NCBI RefSeq assembly: GCF_004346225.1
Contig: NZ_SMAJ01000010.1
Span: 1-64,000, forward strand
Reading direction: 5' to 3'
From: Paralcaligenes ureilyticus
GTDB lineage: Bacteria > Pseudomonadota > Gammaproteobacteria > Burkholderiales > Burkholderiaceae_B
DNA: 64,000 nucleotides
Position numbers and translations under genes: made by a program. The notes under the pieces were generated by a model. The model was not told the origin of the DNA and did not search any database. It saw only the letters and a program-made list of their open reading frames with translations. This document shows positions 49,880-58,497 of this stretch, one piece after another (the stretch's first letter is position 1; each line of letters begins with the position of its first letter).

Positions 49880-50623
49880 TCACGTCAGATTCAGTCCGCC
49901 ATCGGAGAGCAGGATTTCACCTGTGAGGTATTCCGAGGCGATCAGCATTGCGACAGCTTGGGCAATGTCGTCCGGGCTGGCGGCCCGGCGCATCGGCGCA
50001 CGCTCTTTCCAAAGCTGTTGCGCCTGCGTCCATCCTGCCGTAAGAGGTGTGTCTACTAGGCCTGGGGCAACGGCGTTCACGCGAATATCCGGTGCCAGCG
50101 ACAGCGCGAGCAGACGGGTGACGTGGTTCAACGCCGCCTTGGTTGCGGCATACGGGATCGAGGCCCCCTTGGGACGAATGCCGGCATGAGAGCTGACGTT
50201 GACAACACAGCCAGGGCGGCCTCGACGCGCTGCTTCGCGTAGCGCAGATTCTGCCTCCGCCACCAGGCGGAACGGGGCCACGACATTGACCTCGTGCAGC
50301 TCCTGCCAGATTGCCGGCGTCGCAGCGGCGAGATCCGAATGAGGAATCACGCGGCTGATCCCCGCGTTGTTGACGAGCACATCGAGCCGCCCCCAGGCCG
50401 CAACTGCTTCCCGAACAAGCATTGCTCTATCAGCATCATGAGCCAGGTCGGCCTGTACATAGACCGCTGTCCCGAGTTCGTCCGCCAGATCGTGCCCCGC
50501 CTGCGCCGAACTGCGCGAGTGCAGGACAATCGCGTACCCCTCTCGCGAGAGCCGCCGCGCGATGGCGGCGCCGATACCAGAGGTCGAGCCCGTTACGAGG
50601 GCGACAGGGGAAGAGTTCTTCAT
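49880..50623 (-). CDS. short-chain dehydrogenase/reductase
   Basis: The 247-residue protein is a classical SDR: NAD(P)-binding TGSTSGIGAAIA at about residues 11-22, NNAG at about 87-90, catalytic Ser in VNVSSHAG and Tyr-Lys in YAATKAAL. It likely oxidises or reduces an alcohol/ketone; the substrate is unknown. AAGGGC lies before the start. It lies 13 bases downstream of the VOC gene. Confidence 0.9.
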   Translation of the reverse strand: MKNSSPVALVTGSTSGIGAAIARRLSREGYAIVLHSRSSAQAGHDLADELGTAVYVQADLAHDADRAMLVREAVAAWGRLDVLVNNAGISRVIPHSDLAAATPAIWQELHEVNVVAPFRLVAEAESALREAARRGRPGCVVNVSSHAGIRPKGASIPYAATKAALNHVTRLLALSLAPDIRVNAVAPGLVDTPLTAGWTQAQQLWKERAPMRRAASPDDIAQAVAMLIASEYLTGEILLSDGGLNLT

Positions 50624-50636
50624 GATTTGCCCTTAC

Positions 50637-51059
50637 TCAATCCTTCGGCAATAACTGCGGGTTCCACGCGACCTCCCACAGATGGCCATCAGGGTCTTGA
50701 AAATAGCCCGCATAACCGCCCCAAAAAGTATCCTGAGCCGACTTTACGATCATCGCACCGGCATTCCTGGCCTGCTCCATGACAGTATCGACCTCCTCTC
50801 TGGACGAGACGTTATGTCCAAGCGCGAACTCGGTGACGCTTGGGCTACTTGGCGCAATGCCCGAATCGTGAGAAAGACTTTTGCGAGGCCAGATGGCCAG
50901 TTTCAGCCCTGCCTGCAGATCAAAAAACGCCACTGCACCGTGCTCGAACTCTTTGCCAACAATTCCTTTGGTCGCCAGGCCGAGGCCATCGCGATAGAAC
51001 CGAAGCGATCGGTCCAGGTCGTCCACACCTATAGTGATCATAGTAATGCGAGGCTTCAT
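50637..51059 (-). CDS. VOC-family (glyoxalase-like) protein
   Basis: The 140-residue product has two beta-alpha-beta-beta-beta modules of the vicinal oxygen chelate superfamily: MITIGVDDLDRSLRFYRDGLGL at the N-terminus and YAGYFQDPDGHLWEVAWNP at the C-terminus. Metal-ligand candidates (the Glu/His of DPDGHLWEV) are present. Function could be glyoxalase, dioxygenase or resistance protein. It precedes the SDR gene in a two-gene unit and has phased A-tracts upstream. Confidence 0.87.
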   Translation of the reverse strand: MKPRITMITIGVDDLDRSLRFYRDGLGLATKGIVGKEFEHGAVAFFDLQAGLKLAIWPRKSLSHDSGIAPSSPSVTEFALGHNVSSREEVDTVMEQARNAGAMIVKSAQDTFWGGYAGYFQDPDGHLWEVAWNPQLLPKD

Positions 51060-51098
51060 GACATACCCCTTACAAGACAGTTCTAAATTGGCATAATA

Positions 51099-51138
51099 AT
51101 AAAAGCAGATAAAAGCTAATAAAAGCAGATAAAAGCGA
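51099..51138. promoter_or_regulatory. four 10-bp repeats with phased A-tracts upstream of the VOC gene
   Basis: ATAAAAGCNN repeats four times in exact 10-bp register (51099, 51109, 51119, 51129). A run of four A every 10 bp matches the helical repeat, which bends DNA. The block lies 40-79 bases upstream of the VOC start, where an UP element or bent promoter DNA would lie. Confidence 0.6.
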
Positions 51139-51209
51139 TAGTTCGAAGATTGAAATCAAAACAGTCGGTAATCGGCTCCAAACAAAGCGGCTGACGTAGC
51201 AAAAATTGG

Positions 51210-51737
51210 TCAGAGGTGCTTGTAATAGAACGTCGTCGCGCAAAATCCGCCATCGGGCATCAGTGCATATTTGGGCACCGTTCCTGCTCTAAGCCAACCG
51301 GCCCGCTGGTAGAGCCGCTCGGCGTCGCCGCCGGTCACGGTGTCAAGCACAAGCACCGTCTTGCCTTCCTCGCGCGCCACGTCGTCGATAGCGTCCATCA
51401 AGCGCCGGGCGATGCCGCGGCGTCGGGCCTTGCGGTGCACCAACATCTTGGCGATATCGGCGCGATGTGGCTGGTTGTCGGGCTGCGACACTATCATCTG
51501 CACCGTGCCAAGAACTTCGCCGGCATGGTCTTCGGCGATGAGCAATACACGTTCGTTGCGTGCCACACCCTCGGCGACACTACGCCAAAACGCTACAGCT
51601 TTCTCGCGCGGGAGCGGCAGCATGAAGCTCACAGACGCGCCACCTTCAACGCAATCAATTAGTACATCTGAGAGAGCATCCACATAGCCAACGACCTCGC
51701 TGGCACGGACGCGCCGCACTCTTACATCCTCAAGCAT
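51210..51737 (-). CDS. GNAT-family N-acetyltransferase
   Basis: This is a protein of about 175 residues with the acetyl-CoA-binding region of GNAT enzymes (KMLVHRKARRRGIARRLMDAID). GTVQMIV is strand 4 and RAGWLRAGTVPKYALMPDG the C-terminal part. The target amine is unknown. The start at 51737 is preferred because GGAGAG lies 6-11 bases before it; an in-frame ATG at 51749 precedes that site. It is 25 bases downstream of a second GNAT gene. Confidence 0.85.
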   Translation of the reverse strand: MLEDVRVRRVRASEVVGYVDALSDVLIDCVEGGASVSFMLPLPREKAVAFWRSVAEGVARNERVLLIAEDHAGEVLGTVQMIVSQPDNQPHRADIAKMLVHRKARRRGIARRLMDAIDDVAREEGKTVLVLDTVTGGDAERLYQRAGWLRAGTVPKYALMPDGGFCATTFYYKHL

Positions 51738-51762
51738 GCAACTCTCCAAGTATTCATAAACC

Positions 51763-52200
51763 TCACGGACGAGCCATATGATAGCGTTTCAAAAATCGCC
51801 GTTCATCTTGCGCATAACCTTGTTTCTGATAAAAAAGATGAGCTTGCGGCCGATGATCCCCACTCGTCACCTCAGCCCTGACGCAGCCGCTTCGCCTGAA
51901 AAAATTGTCGGCTTCCAATACAAGCAGAGAACCTACGCCCTCGCCTCTCGAGGCCTCATCAACAACCAGGGACGTAATACGCCCCAAACGACCGTCTTGA
52001 TGAAACATCTCTTGTACATGCAGACTTACAACGCCTTTTACCACCCCTTTGTCGTCGGCGACCAGCACCAAATCCGTGGCCTGTCCACTCAAGGCGAGCA
52101 GCTTGTGTTTGATCAAAGAGGGAGAAGCTTCATAACCAAGCTGGCGCATGAGCACAGATATCCGTTCTGAATCGTCCGGCTTGGCTTTTCTTACTTGCAT
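51763..52200 (-). CDS. GNAT-family N-acetyltransferase
   Basis: The 145-residue protein has GNAT motif A in ITSLVVDEASRGEGVGSLLVLEADNFF (Arg-Gly-x-Gly-x-Gly-type pyrophosphate loop) and motif B in HLFYQKQGYAQDERRFLKR. It resembles small-molecule or antibiotic acetyltransferases in size. It probably forms an operon with the GNAT gene just downstream. Confidence 0.87.
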   Translation of the reverse strand: MQVRKAKPDDSERISVLMRQLGYEASPSLIKHKLLALSGQATDLVLVADDKGVVKGVVSLHVQEMFHQDGRLGRITSLVVDEASRGEGVGSLLVLEADNFFRRSGCVRAEVTSGDHRPQAHLFYQKQGYAQDERRFLKRYHMARP

Positions 52201-52409
52201 CTAACTTCCCCTCATTGGTGTTCAGTGAAAGAGCAGCGCCCTCTTTCTCCTACAGATGTCTTGTCTCGGCTGGCGACACACCCCAGTTATTATTACCACC
52301 ATCGGCAAATCAAACGGCACCGCAATGGCAACTTCCAATATAAGTTTTGATCATTGTGATTTCCAAAAATATTGCCGTCCGCAAAGGATATGGATTTCTA
52401 CGGCCATAT

Positions 52410-52433
52410 GGCAGCCACAAGGGCTGCCGCCAC
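52410..52433 (+). repeat. REP-like hairpin (copy 22)
   Basis: Stem GGCAGCC/GGCTGCC, loop ACAAG, tail slightly altered (GCCACA). It is the first copy to the right of the 20.9-kb copy-free stretch and sits 43 bases left of element A. Confidence 0.8.
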
Positions 52434-52476
52434 ATATTGGCACCTCATCAAACCCGCCCCTGCACCATCATGCCAG

Positions 52477-52701
52477 CAGCGCCGACGGCCCGGGTGGGGC
52501 GGGCGAGCTTCGAGTCCGCCGCGTTCAGGGCCGGGTGCGGGGAGGCAAGGGCGCAACTGTTTGAGCGCCACGGGTGCGCACAGCATGCTGTGCGCGGCGC
52601 GAGTTTTGCGACCGCCCCGCACCCGGCCCTGAACGCGGGCAGTCCTGGCAAAGCCAGGACCGGACGAGGCGAGCGCCGACCTGCCCGGGCCGCCGGCGCT
52701 G
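52477..52701. repeat. nested palindromic element A (225 bp)
   Basis: Outer arms 52477-52494 and 52684-52701 match at 17 of 18 positions. Inner arms 52520-52542 and 52615-52637 are a perfect 23-bp inverted repeat. A perfect 20-bp palindrome sits at 52576-52595. A separate hairpin, GTCCTGGC-AAA-GCCAGGAC, occupies 52642-52660. GAGGCAAGG, CTGTTTGAG and CGAGTT are unpaired or partly paired motifs shared with element B at 62184-62401. This is the 3' flank of the Sua5-type gene. I do not recognise it as a named element. Confidence 0.85.
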
Positions 52702-52756
52702 CGACTCAAGAACGCGACACTCACGCCAGCACCCAACGCACCCAAAACCAAGAACC

Positions 52757-53785
52757 TTATTCGAACGCCGCCGCCGCCCGCCCAATCCGGTCGTTCACCG
52801 CCTGCCAAGCTCCGCCACGAGGCGGCCTCTCCAGCAATATCCGCGCATACCCGCCTTCATCCAGGCGCCGCAACAAGGCATACAAATCGCGTGCATAAAC
52901 ATCCGGATCCACAGAAGCCAAATGCCAATCCACCCGCGAATACCCCGAATCCTCGGGAACCTCAAACACCACAGCCGCCACCTTCCCGTCCCGCGAATCC
53001 AGCCGTTCCAGTTCCCGCATCAACGCCTCTTTCGGCAACAACAACAAAGGCGTGCGCGGCGCATAATGCGCCTTCAAAGAACCCGAAACGCGCGGCGCAG
53101 AGGCATCAGGGCGACCCATCTCACGCCCCAGCACCGCCGCAATCTGCTCAGAAGAAATATGCCCCGGGCGCAACAAAACCGGCCCCACGCCCCGATCCAG
53201 CCGCGACAAATCCACAATCGTCGACTCAATGCCAACTTCGGAGGATCCGCCCTCCAGTACAAACAGTTCAGCCTCGCTCAGTTCAGAAAACTCCGCACGC
53301 ACATGCGCCGCCTGAGTCGACGAAACCTGGCCGAACTTATTGGCCGAAGGCCCCGCCACGCCGCCATGTCCATTGGGCTTCAAGGCCGCAAACTGACGCA
53401 GCAACGCTTGCGCTACAGGATGCGAAGGACAGCGCAAGCCCACACTATCCTGACCGCCGCTGACCGCGGCCGGTACATGATCGGCCCGCGGCAATATCAA
53501 GGTCAAAGGTCCCGGCCAGAAGGCCTCTATCAAGGCACGAGCCTCCGCGGGAATCGTCCTGGCCCAATAGCCCAGATCGGCCTCGGGCGATACATGGACA
53601 ATAACCGGGTGACTGGACGGGCGCCCCTTGACCGCGTAAATCCGTGCAATCGCATCGGAATTCTCCGCGTCTCCCCCCAGGCCATAGACCGTTTCCGTCG
53701 GAAACGCGACCAGACCACCTGCCGCAAGGCGTTCCGCGGCCAAACGCAGCGCCTGGGCCATATCGGATTGACGTGACGGCGTCAT
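52757..53785 (-). CDS. tsaC: threonylcarbamoyl-AMP synthase, Sua5 type
   Basis: Sua5/TsaC makes threonylcarbamoyl-AMP from Thr, bicarbonate and ATP for the t6A37 tRNA modification. The 342-residue protein has the YrdC-fold domain (about 1-200: FPTETVYGLGGDAEN, KGRPSSHPVIVHV, SANKFGQVS) plus a C-terminal Sua5 domain (about 215-342). That makes it Sua5-type rather than the short TsaC form. The start at 53785 overlaps purK by 4 bases. The long frame upstream lies inside purK and is not used. It pairs functionally with the tcdA gene at 20.4 kb, which acts on the same nucleotide. Confidence 0.93.
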   Translation of the reverse strand: MTPSRQSDMAQALRLAAERLAAGGLVAFPTETVYGLGGDAENSDAIARIYAVKGRPSSHPVIVHVSPEADLGYWARTIPAEARALIEAFWPGPLTLILPRADHVPAAVSGGQDSVGLRCPSHPVAQALLRQFAALKPNGHGGVAGPSANKFGQVSSTQAAHVRAEFSELSEAELFVLEGGSSEVGIESTIVDLSRLDRGVGPVLLRPGHISSEQIAAVLGREMGRPDASAPRVSGSLKAHYAPRTPLLLLPKEALMRELERLDSRDGKVAAVVFEVPEDSGYSRVDWHLASVDPDVYARDLYALLRRLDEGGYARILLERPPRGGAWQAVNDRIGRAAAAFE

Positions 53786-54975
53786 AGCGAAAACGGCATA
53801 TGAAGTGCGCCCGCCACCGCCGCCGCCGCGTCGCGGGCGGCCGAAAGCGTCGGTGCCACCAGATTGATGTGGCCCATTTTCCGTCCGCGCCGGGCCTCCT
53901 GCTTGCCATACAAATGCAATTTGGCATTGGGCGTGCGCAATACCGCGGACCAATCGGGCTCGCGCTTCTCGCCCGTGGCCGGATCAAACCAGACATCGCC
54001 CAAAATATTCAACATCAACGCCGGGCACAGGCTATCGGTGCTGCCCAGCGGCAAACCGGCCATCACACGAACCTGCTGCTCGAACTGACTGGTAACGCAG
54101 GCATCCATGGTGTAGTGGCCGCTATTGTGCGGGCGCGGCGCAATCTCATTGGCCACCAAAGCGCCATCTCGCAAAACAAAAAACTCCACGCACAACACGC
54201 CGTAATAGCCCAGGCCTTGTGCAATATTCAGCGCCGCTTGCCCGGCTTGCCGGTGCAAGGCGGCTTCAGCAGCCGAAAACTCGGTCGCCACGGTCGACAC
54301 CGCCAGGATGCCATCATGATGTTCATTGCGAGCGCAGGGGTAGGTGACGGCCCGGCCATCGAACCCGCGGGCCAGCACCACCGAAAACTCAGACTCGAGC
54401 GGCATCAAGGCTTCCAGCACACAGGCGGCCCCGCCGAAAGAGTCAAAGGCTTCAAGCGCCTGCTCGCGGCTGGCGATACGCGCCTGCCCCTTTCCGTCAT
54501 AGCCAAAACGGGCCGCCTTGAGTATGCCGGGAAACAAGGTTGAAGGCGCCCGCTCGATATCGTCGCGGCCATGTATAGCGGCATAAGGCGCAAGCGGCAC
54601 GCCCATTTTGCCGATAAAGGCTTTCTCCAGAATGCGGTCCTGCACAATGGCGACGGCTTCGGCCGCCGGGCTGACCCGGGAATGCGCGGCGAGCTTTTGC
54701 AGGCTTAGCGCCGGCACATTCTCAAACTCGGTCGAAATCGCGGCGCAGCGCTCGGACAAACGGGCCAGTCCGGCCTGATCGTCATACGCCGTCTGAATAT
54801 GCAGATCGGCCACGGCGCCCGCCGGGCACCGCTCAATAGGATCGAGCACCGCCACCTTGTAGCCCATGCTTTGCGCCGCCTGGCAAAACATGCGTCCCAG
54901 CTGTCCTCCGCCAATCATACCCAACCAGTTTCCCGGCGCTATAGGCAAAACAGGTGGAACCGCATTCGTAGCCAT
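53782..54975 (-). CDS. purK: N5-carboxyaminoimidazole ribonucleotide synthase
   Basis: PurK carboxylates aminoimidazole ribonucleotide using ATP and bicarbonate in purine synthesis; PurE then rearranges the product. The 397-residue ATP-grasp protein has the N-terminal LGMIGGGQLGRMFCQAAQSMGY nucleotide-binding motif, STEFENVPA, RFGYDGKGQ (ATP-grasp loop) and NEIAPRPHNSGHYTMDA. It lies between the Sua5-type gene (4-base overlap) and purE, separated from purE by a terminator. Confidence 0.96.
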   Translation of the reverse strand: MATNAVPPVLPIAPGNWLGMIGGGQLGRMFCQAAQSMGYKVAVLDPIERCPAGAVADLHIQTAYDDQAGLARLSERCAAISTEFENVPALSLQKLAAHSRVSPAAEAVAIVQDRILEKAFIGKMGVPLAPYAAIHGRDDIERAPSTLFPGILKAARFGYDGKGQARIASREQALEAFDSFGGAACVLEALMPLESEFSVVLARGFDGRAVTYPCARNEHHDGILAVSTVATEFSAAEAALHRQAGQAALNIAQGLGYYGVLCVEFFVLRDGALVANEIAPRPHNSGHYTMDACVTSQFEQQVRVMAGLPLGSTDSLCPALMLNILGDVWFDPATGEKREPDWSAVLRTPNAKLHLYGKQEARRGRKMGHINLVAPTLSAARDAAAAVAGALHMPFSL

Positions 54976-55004
54976 ATTCTGAAAAATAAAAAAATAATGA
55001 AATT

Positions 55005-55031
55005 AAAAAAGCCGGCTGCTTTGGAGCCGGC
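55005..55031 (-). terminator. Rho-independent terminator between purE and purK
   Basis: GCCGGCT (55011-55017) and AGCCGGC (55025-55031) form a G/C-rich stem. On the minus strand it is followed by TTTTTT (55005-55010), the classic intrinsic terminator form. It ends the purE transcript 30 bases before the purK start codon, so purK probably needs read-through or a promoter within the A/T-rich DNA that follows (54976-55004). Confidence 0.8.
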
Positions 55032-55073
55032 CTATGCGCCGCCGTCTAAAACAGTCTGCGAAGAGAGCCCACC

Positions 55074-55613
55074 CTACATGGTGACATGCGGGGGAACCGC
55101 CATAGCTTGTGCCGCCTCGGTTTGGCGTGCGCGGAATTCCTGCAGCTTCCTGCGCAAGTCGACATCGGTCGTGGCCAGACAGGCAATGACATGCAAGGCT
55201 GCATTGGCGGCTCCCGCCTCGCCGATGGCAAAGGTGGCAACCGGTATGCCTTTGGGCATCTGTACGATGGACAGCAGGGAGTCCTGGCCTTGCAGATACT
55301 TGGAGGGGATGGGCACGCCAAACACCGGAACCGGCGTCAGGGCCGCCATCATGCCCGGCAAGTGCGCTGCGCCTCCGGCGCCGGCAATAATGGCGCGTAA
55401 ACCACGCTCAGTCGCCCGCGCGCCGTACTCAACCATTTGATGCGGCATGCGGTGCGCCGAAACAACACGCATCTCGAGAGGCACGCCGAACTCTTCCAGC
55501 ACGGCCACGGCGTGTTTCATGACATCCCAGTCACTGGACGAGCCCATGATGACACCGACCAGCGGGCCTCCGGATTCGGATTCGGTCGAAGAAGTCAAAG
55601 TAAACTCGGTCAT
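55074..55613 (-). CDS. purE: N5-carboxyaminoimidazole ribonucleotide mutase
   Basis: PurE moves the carboxylate of N5-CAIR to give CAIR. The 179-residue protein has [16 protein letters not shown] (substrate phosphate loop), [11 protein letters not shown] with the catalytic His, and [20 protein letters not shown] 55613 follows GAGG. An in-frame GTG at 55619 is too close to it. It lies 12 bases downstream of purC. Confidence 0.96.
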   Translation of the reverse strand: MTEFTLTSSTESESGGPLVGVIMGSSSDWDVMKHAVAVLEEFGVPLEMRVVSAHRMPHQMVEYGARATERGLRAIIAGAGGAAHLPGMMAALTPVPVFGVPIPSKYLQGQDSLLSIVQMPKGIPVATFAIGEAGAANAALHVIACLATTDVDLRRKLQEFRARQTEAAQAMAVPPHVTM

Positions 55614-55625
55614 AAGCACCCTCGC

Positions 55626-56504
55626 CTAAGTCGTCAAACGTGTCATGGCTTCGCGATATTTGGCCGCCGTTTTCTCCAGCACACTGGCCGGCAGGCGTGG
55701 AGCGGGCGGAGTTTTATCCCACACCTGGGTCTCGAGCCAATCGCGCACAAACTGCTTGTCGAACGACGGTGGACTCATGCCCGGCCGGTATTGCGCGGCG
55801 GGCCAGAAACGCGATGAATCCGGTGTAAGCACCTCATCCATCAAATGCAGTTGGCCTTGCGCATCGAGCCCGAATTCGAATTTGGTGTCGGCAATAATAA
55901 TGCCTTTGCCGGCGGCGAACTCGGCCGCTTCAGAATAAAGCTTGAGGGTCACGTCGCGGATTTTTTCCGCCATGGCCAAGCCCACCTGACCCACCACGAA
56001 ATCAAAATCCACATTCTCGTCATGCGTGCCGAATTCGGCCTTGGCCGCCGGCGTGAACAGCGGCGTAGGGAGCTTGCCGGCCTGTTGCAAACCTTCAGGC
56101 AGCACAATACCGCAAATCGATCCGTGCGCCTGATAGTCTTTCCAGCCCGAGCCGATAAGATAACCCCGGGCAACGGCCTCGACCAGTATGGGCTTGAGCC
56201 GCTTGACCACCATCGCGCGCCCGCGCACCTGATCACGCTCGTCCGCGGTGACCACGTCTTCGGGCGCAATGCCGGTCACATGCGTCGGCAGCACATGGCC
56301 CAGCTTTTTCAGCCAGAATTCGGTCAGCTCGGTCAGCACCTGACCCTTGCCCGGAATGGGATCGTCAAGAATAACGTCAAACGCCGAGATCCGGTCGCTG
56401 GCCACTATCAGTAGTTTATCGTCGCCCACCGCATACATATCGCGCACCTTGCCGCGCGCCAGCAAAGGCAACGATTTAATAGTCGATTGATGAAGTGCCT
56501 GCAC
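55626..56504 (-). CDS. purC: SAICAR synthase
   Basis: PurC joins CAIR and aspartate with ATP to give SAICAR. Motifs in the 292-residue protein include [31 protein letters not shown], then [21 protein letters not shown] and [24 protein letters not shown]. The start is read as GTG at 56504, giving [15 protein letters not shown], the usual N-terminus in relatives, with AAGGA about 10 bases upstream. An in-frame ATG at 56531 would add nine residues, and longer frames run into unrelated sequence. Confidence 0.95.
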   Translation of the reverse strand: MQALHQSTIKSLPLLARGKVRDMYAVGDDKLLIVASDRISAFDVILDDPIPGKGQVLTELTEFWLKKLGHVLPTHVTGIAPEDVVTADERDQVRGRAMVVKRLKPILVEAVARGYLIGSGWKDYQAHGSICGIVLPEGLQQAGKLPTPLFTPAAKAEFGTHDENVDFDFVVGQVGLAMAEKIRDVTLKLYSEAAEFAAGKGIIIADTKFEFGLDAQGQLHLMDEVLTPDSSRFWPAAQYRPGMSPPSFDKQFVRDWLETQVWDKTPPAPRLPASVLEKTAAKYREAMTRLTT

Positions 56505-56628
56505 CACGATCCGTCCTTGGAACAAAAACATTAGGCGTCTGGCTCGTGCCGAACGCCACCGATGGAAAAAGAACGCATCGAGCCAGCCTGACGCCGGCGG
56601 CGATGCATTTCTGCACAGCCGCGGCCGT

Positions 56629-57693
56629 TTACTGGACTTTCTGCGCCAATTGCCCCGCCGCGTACTGCTGCGCGATCTGCGACAGAGGTATGGGCTTGAT
56701 CTTGCTGGCATGCCCGGCCGTGCCGAATTGTTCGTAGCGCTGCTTGCATACTTTTTTTGCCGCCTGGCGCGCGGGTTTCAGATAATCGCGCGGATCGAAC
56801 TTGCCCGGATTTTCTGCCATGAAACGCCGGATTGCGCCGGTCATGGCCAAACGAATGTCGGTATCGATATTGACCTTGCGCACGCCGAACTTGATGGCCT
56901 CTTGAATTTCTTCGACCGGCACGCCGTAGGTTTCTTTCATGTCGCCGCCAAACTCGCGAATCTCGGCCAGCAGATCTTGCGGCACGCTGGAGCTGCCATG
57001 CATGACCAGATGCGTATTGGGCAAACGGCGGTGTATGTCCTTGATGCGTGATATCGACAAAATGTCGCCGGTAGGCTTGCGTGTGAATTTGTACGCGCCG
57101 TGGCTGGTACCGATGGCGATGGCCAGCGCGTCCAGCTGCGTGTGGCGTACAAAGTCGGCGGCCTGCTCGGGGTCGGTCAGCAATTGATCCATGGTCATGG
57201 AGCCGTCGGCGCCGTGGCCGTCTTCCTTGTCGCCCTTCATGGTTTCCAGTGACCCCAGGCAGCCCAGCTCGCCCTCGACGGTAACGCCCAGCTTGTGGGC
57301 CATTTCGACCACGCGGCGGGTCACGTCCTGGTTGTATTCGTAATCGGCAATGGTTTTACCGTCTTCTTTCAAAGACCCGTCCATCATGACGCTGGAAAAG
57401 CCCAGCTCAATCGCCCCCTTGCATATGGCGGGCGACTGGCCGTGGTCTTGATGCATGACAACCGGAATGTGCGGGAAGGATTCGACCGCCGCCTGGATCA
57501 GGTATTTCAGGAACCCTTCGCCCGCATATTTACGAGCACCGGCCGAGGCCTGCATGATGACCGGACTGTTGGTTTCATCGGCCGCTTCCATAATCGCTTG
57601 AACCTGCTCCAGGTTATTAACGTTGAAAGCCGGAATGCCATAGCCGTTTTCGGCCGCATGATCGAGCAACTGACGCATGGAAACTAAGGCCAT
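56629..57693 (-). CDS. fba: class II fructose-bisphosphate aldolase
   Basis: A Zn-dependent aldolase for fructose 1,6-bisphosphate to dihydroxyacetone phosphate plus glyceraldehyde 3-phosphate. The 354-residue protein has [11 protein letters not shown] (Zn ligand), [34 protein letters not shown] and [11 protein letters not shown], and is of the CbbA/class IIB type. CAGGAGA precedes ATG 57693. It is upstream of purC by 124 bases, an arrangement common in Bordetella and relatives. Confidence 0.96.
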   Translation of the reverse strand: MALVSMRQLLDHAAENGYGIPAFNVNNLEQVQAIMEAADETNSPVIMQASAGARKYAGEGFLKYLIQAAVESFPHIPVVMHQDHGQSPAICKGAIELGFSSVMMDGSLKEDGKTIADYEYNQDVTRRVVEMAHKLGVTVEGELGCLGSLETMKGDKEDGHGADGSMTMDQLLTDPEQAADFVRHTQLDALAIAIGTSHGAYKFTRKPTGDILSISRIKDIHRRLPNTHLVMHGSSSVPQDLLAEIREFGGDMKETYGVPVEEIQEAIKFGVRKVNIDTDIRLAMTGAIRRFMAENPGKFDPRDYLKPARQAAKKVCKQRYEQFGTAGHASKIKPIPLSQIAQQYAAGQLAQKVQ

Positions 57694-57836
57694 GGCGAGA
57701 TCTCCTGAATACAAGATGAATAGGGAATAGCCGGTATTTTACGGGGGAATACGATAAATTGCTTAGCGCGCCGACACGTCATTGCCAAAGGAAAACGCGC
57801 CGCGCAAGCCTCTTCCCCCGGCGCCGGCCCACTTTG

Positions 57837-58472
57837 TCAGGACTTGTTACCGGCGCGGATCGCCGACTTCGGACGAAACGCGCGTACGACTTGTTCGCGT
57901 GTCTCGATATAAGGGCCGCCGATCAGGTCGATGCAATACGGCACCGCCGCAAAAATGCCTGCCGCCAAGGTGTTCCCCTGGGCGTCTTTCAAGCCTTCAA
58001 GCGTTTCCCGGATGGCCTTGGGCTGGCCGGGCAGATTGATGATCAGGGCCGCGTGTTGTGGCGTTTCGCGTATTACCGCCACCTGTCGCGACAGGATAGC
58101 GGTGGGCACGAACCGCAGGCTGATCTGGCGCATCTGCTCACCGAAGCCGGGCATTTCACGGCTGGCGACAGCCAGGGTCGCTTCGGGCGTGACATCGCGC
58201 CGGGCCGGGCCCGTGCCCCCCGTGGTCAACACCAGATCGCAACCCATCTCGTCGACCAGATGAATCAGGGTGGCCGAAATCTGCTGCCGCTCATCGGGAA
58301 TCAGGCGCGCGGCAAACTGGCAAGAGCCAACCAGAGCCGCTTCAAGCCACGCCTGCAGGGCAGGAATGCCCTGATCTTCGTAGACGCCGCTGGAAGCACG
58401 GTCGGAAATGGAAACCAGGCCCACCAACAGTTCATCGGGATGGCTGCGGACAAGAGGGGTATGTGCTGACAT
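57837..58472 (-). CDS. mog: molybdopterin adenylyltransferase
   Basis: Mog activates molybdopterin by adenylylation before molybdenum insertion. The 211-residue protein has the MoaB/Mog fold: GLVSISDRASSGVYEDQGIPAL at the N-terminus, LVLTTGGTGPARRDVTPEA (the molybdopterin-binding TGGTG motif) and LIINLPGQPKAIRETLEG. It provides a link to the molybdenum hydroxylase in this window, though not in the same operon. An imperfect tandem repeat lies just upstream. Confidence 0.92.
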   Translation of the reverse strand: MSAHTPLVRSHPDELLVGLVSISDRASSGVYEDQGIPALQAWLEAALVGSCQFAARLIPDERQQISATLIHLVDEMGCDLVLTTGGTGPARRDVTPEATLAVASREMPGFGEQMRQISLRFVPTAILSRQVAVIRETPQHAALIINLPGQPKAIRETLEGLKDAQGNTLAAGIFAAVPYCIDLIGGPYIETREQVVRAFRPKSAIRAGNKS

Positions 58473-58497
58473 GTTTTTCCTGGGCTGGCGCTAAGTG

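Larger units (their letters stand above)
52201..52756. other. 556-base intergenic region with a structured element
   Basis: No gene is visible. It contains one REP-like hairpin (52410-52433) and the complete nested palindromic element A (52477-52701), both listed separately. Open frames that cross the element are shadows of its G/C-rich stems. Confidence 0.6.

Noticed and set aside
49880-52200. The VOC, SDR and GNAT genes as part of the furoate-type operon
   Set aside because: They lie upstream of the operon's probable promoter region, with no enzyme type expected in that pathway, and form their own short units.
52500-52700. Short high-GC frames crossing element A on both strands
   Set aside because: They translate the arms of the inverted repeats and lack ribosome sites; similar spurious frames appear over element B.
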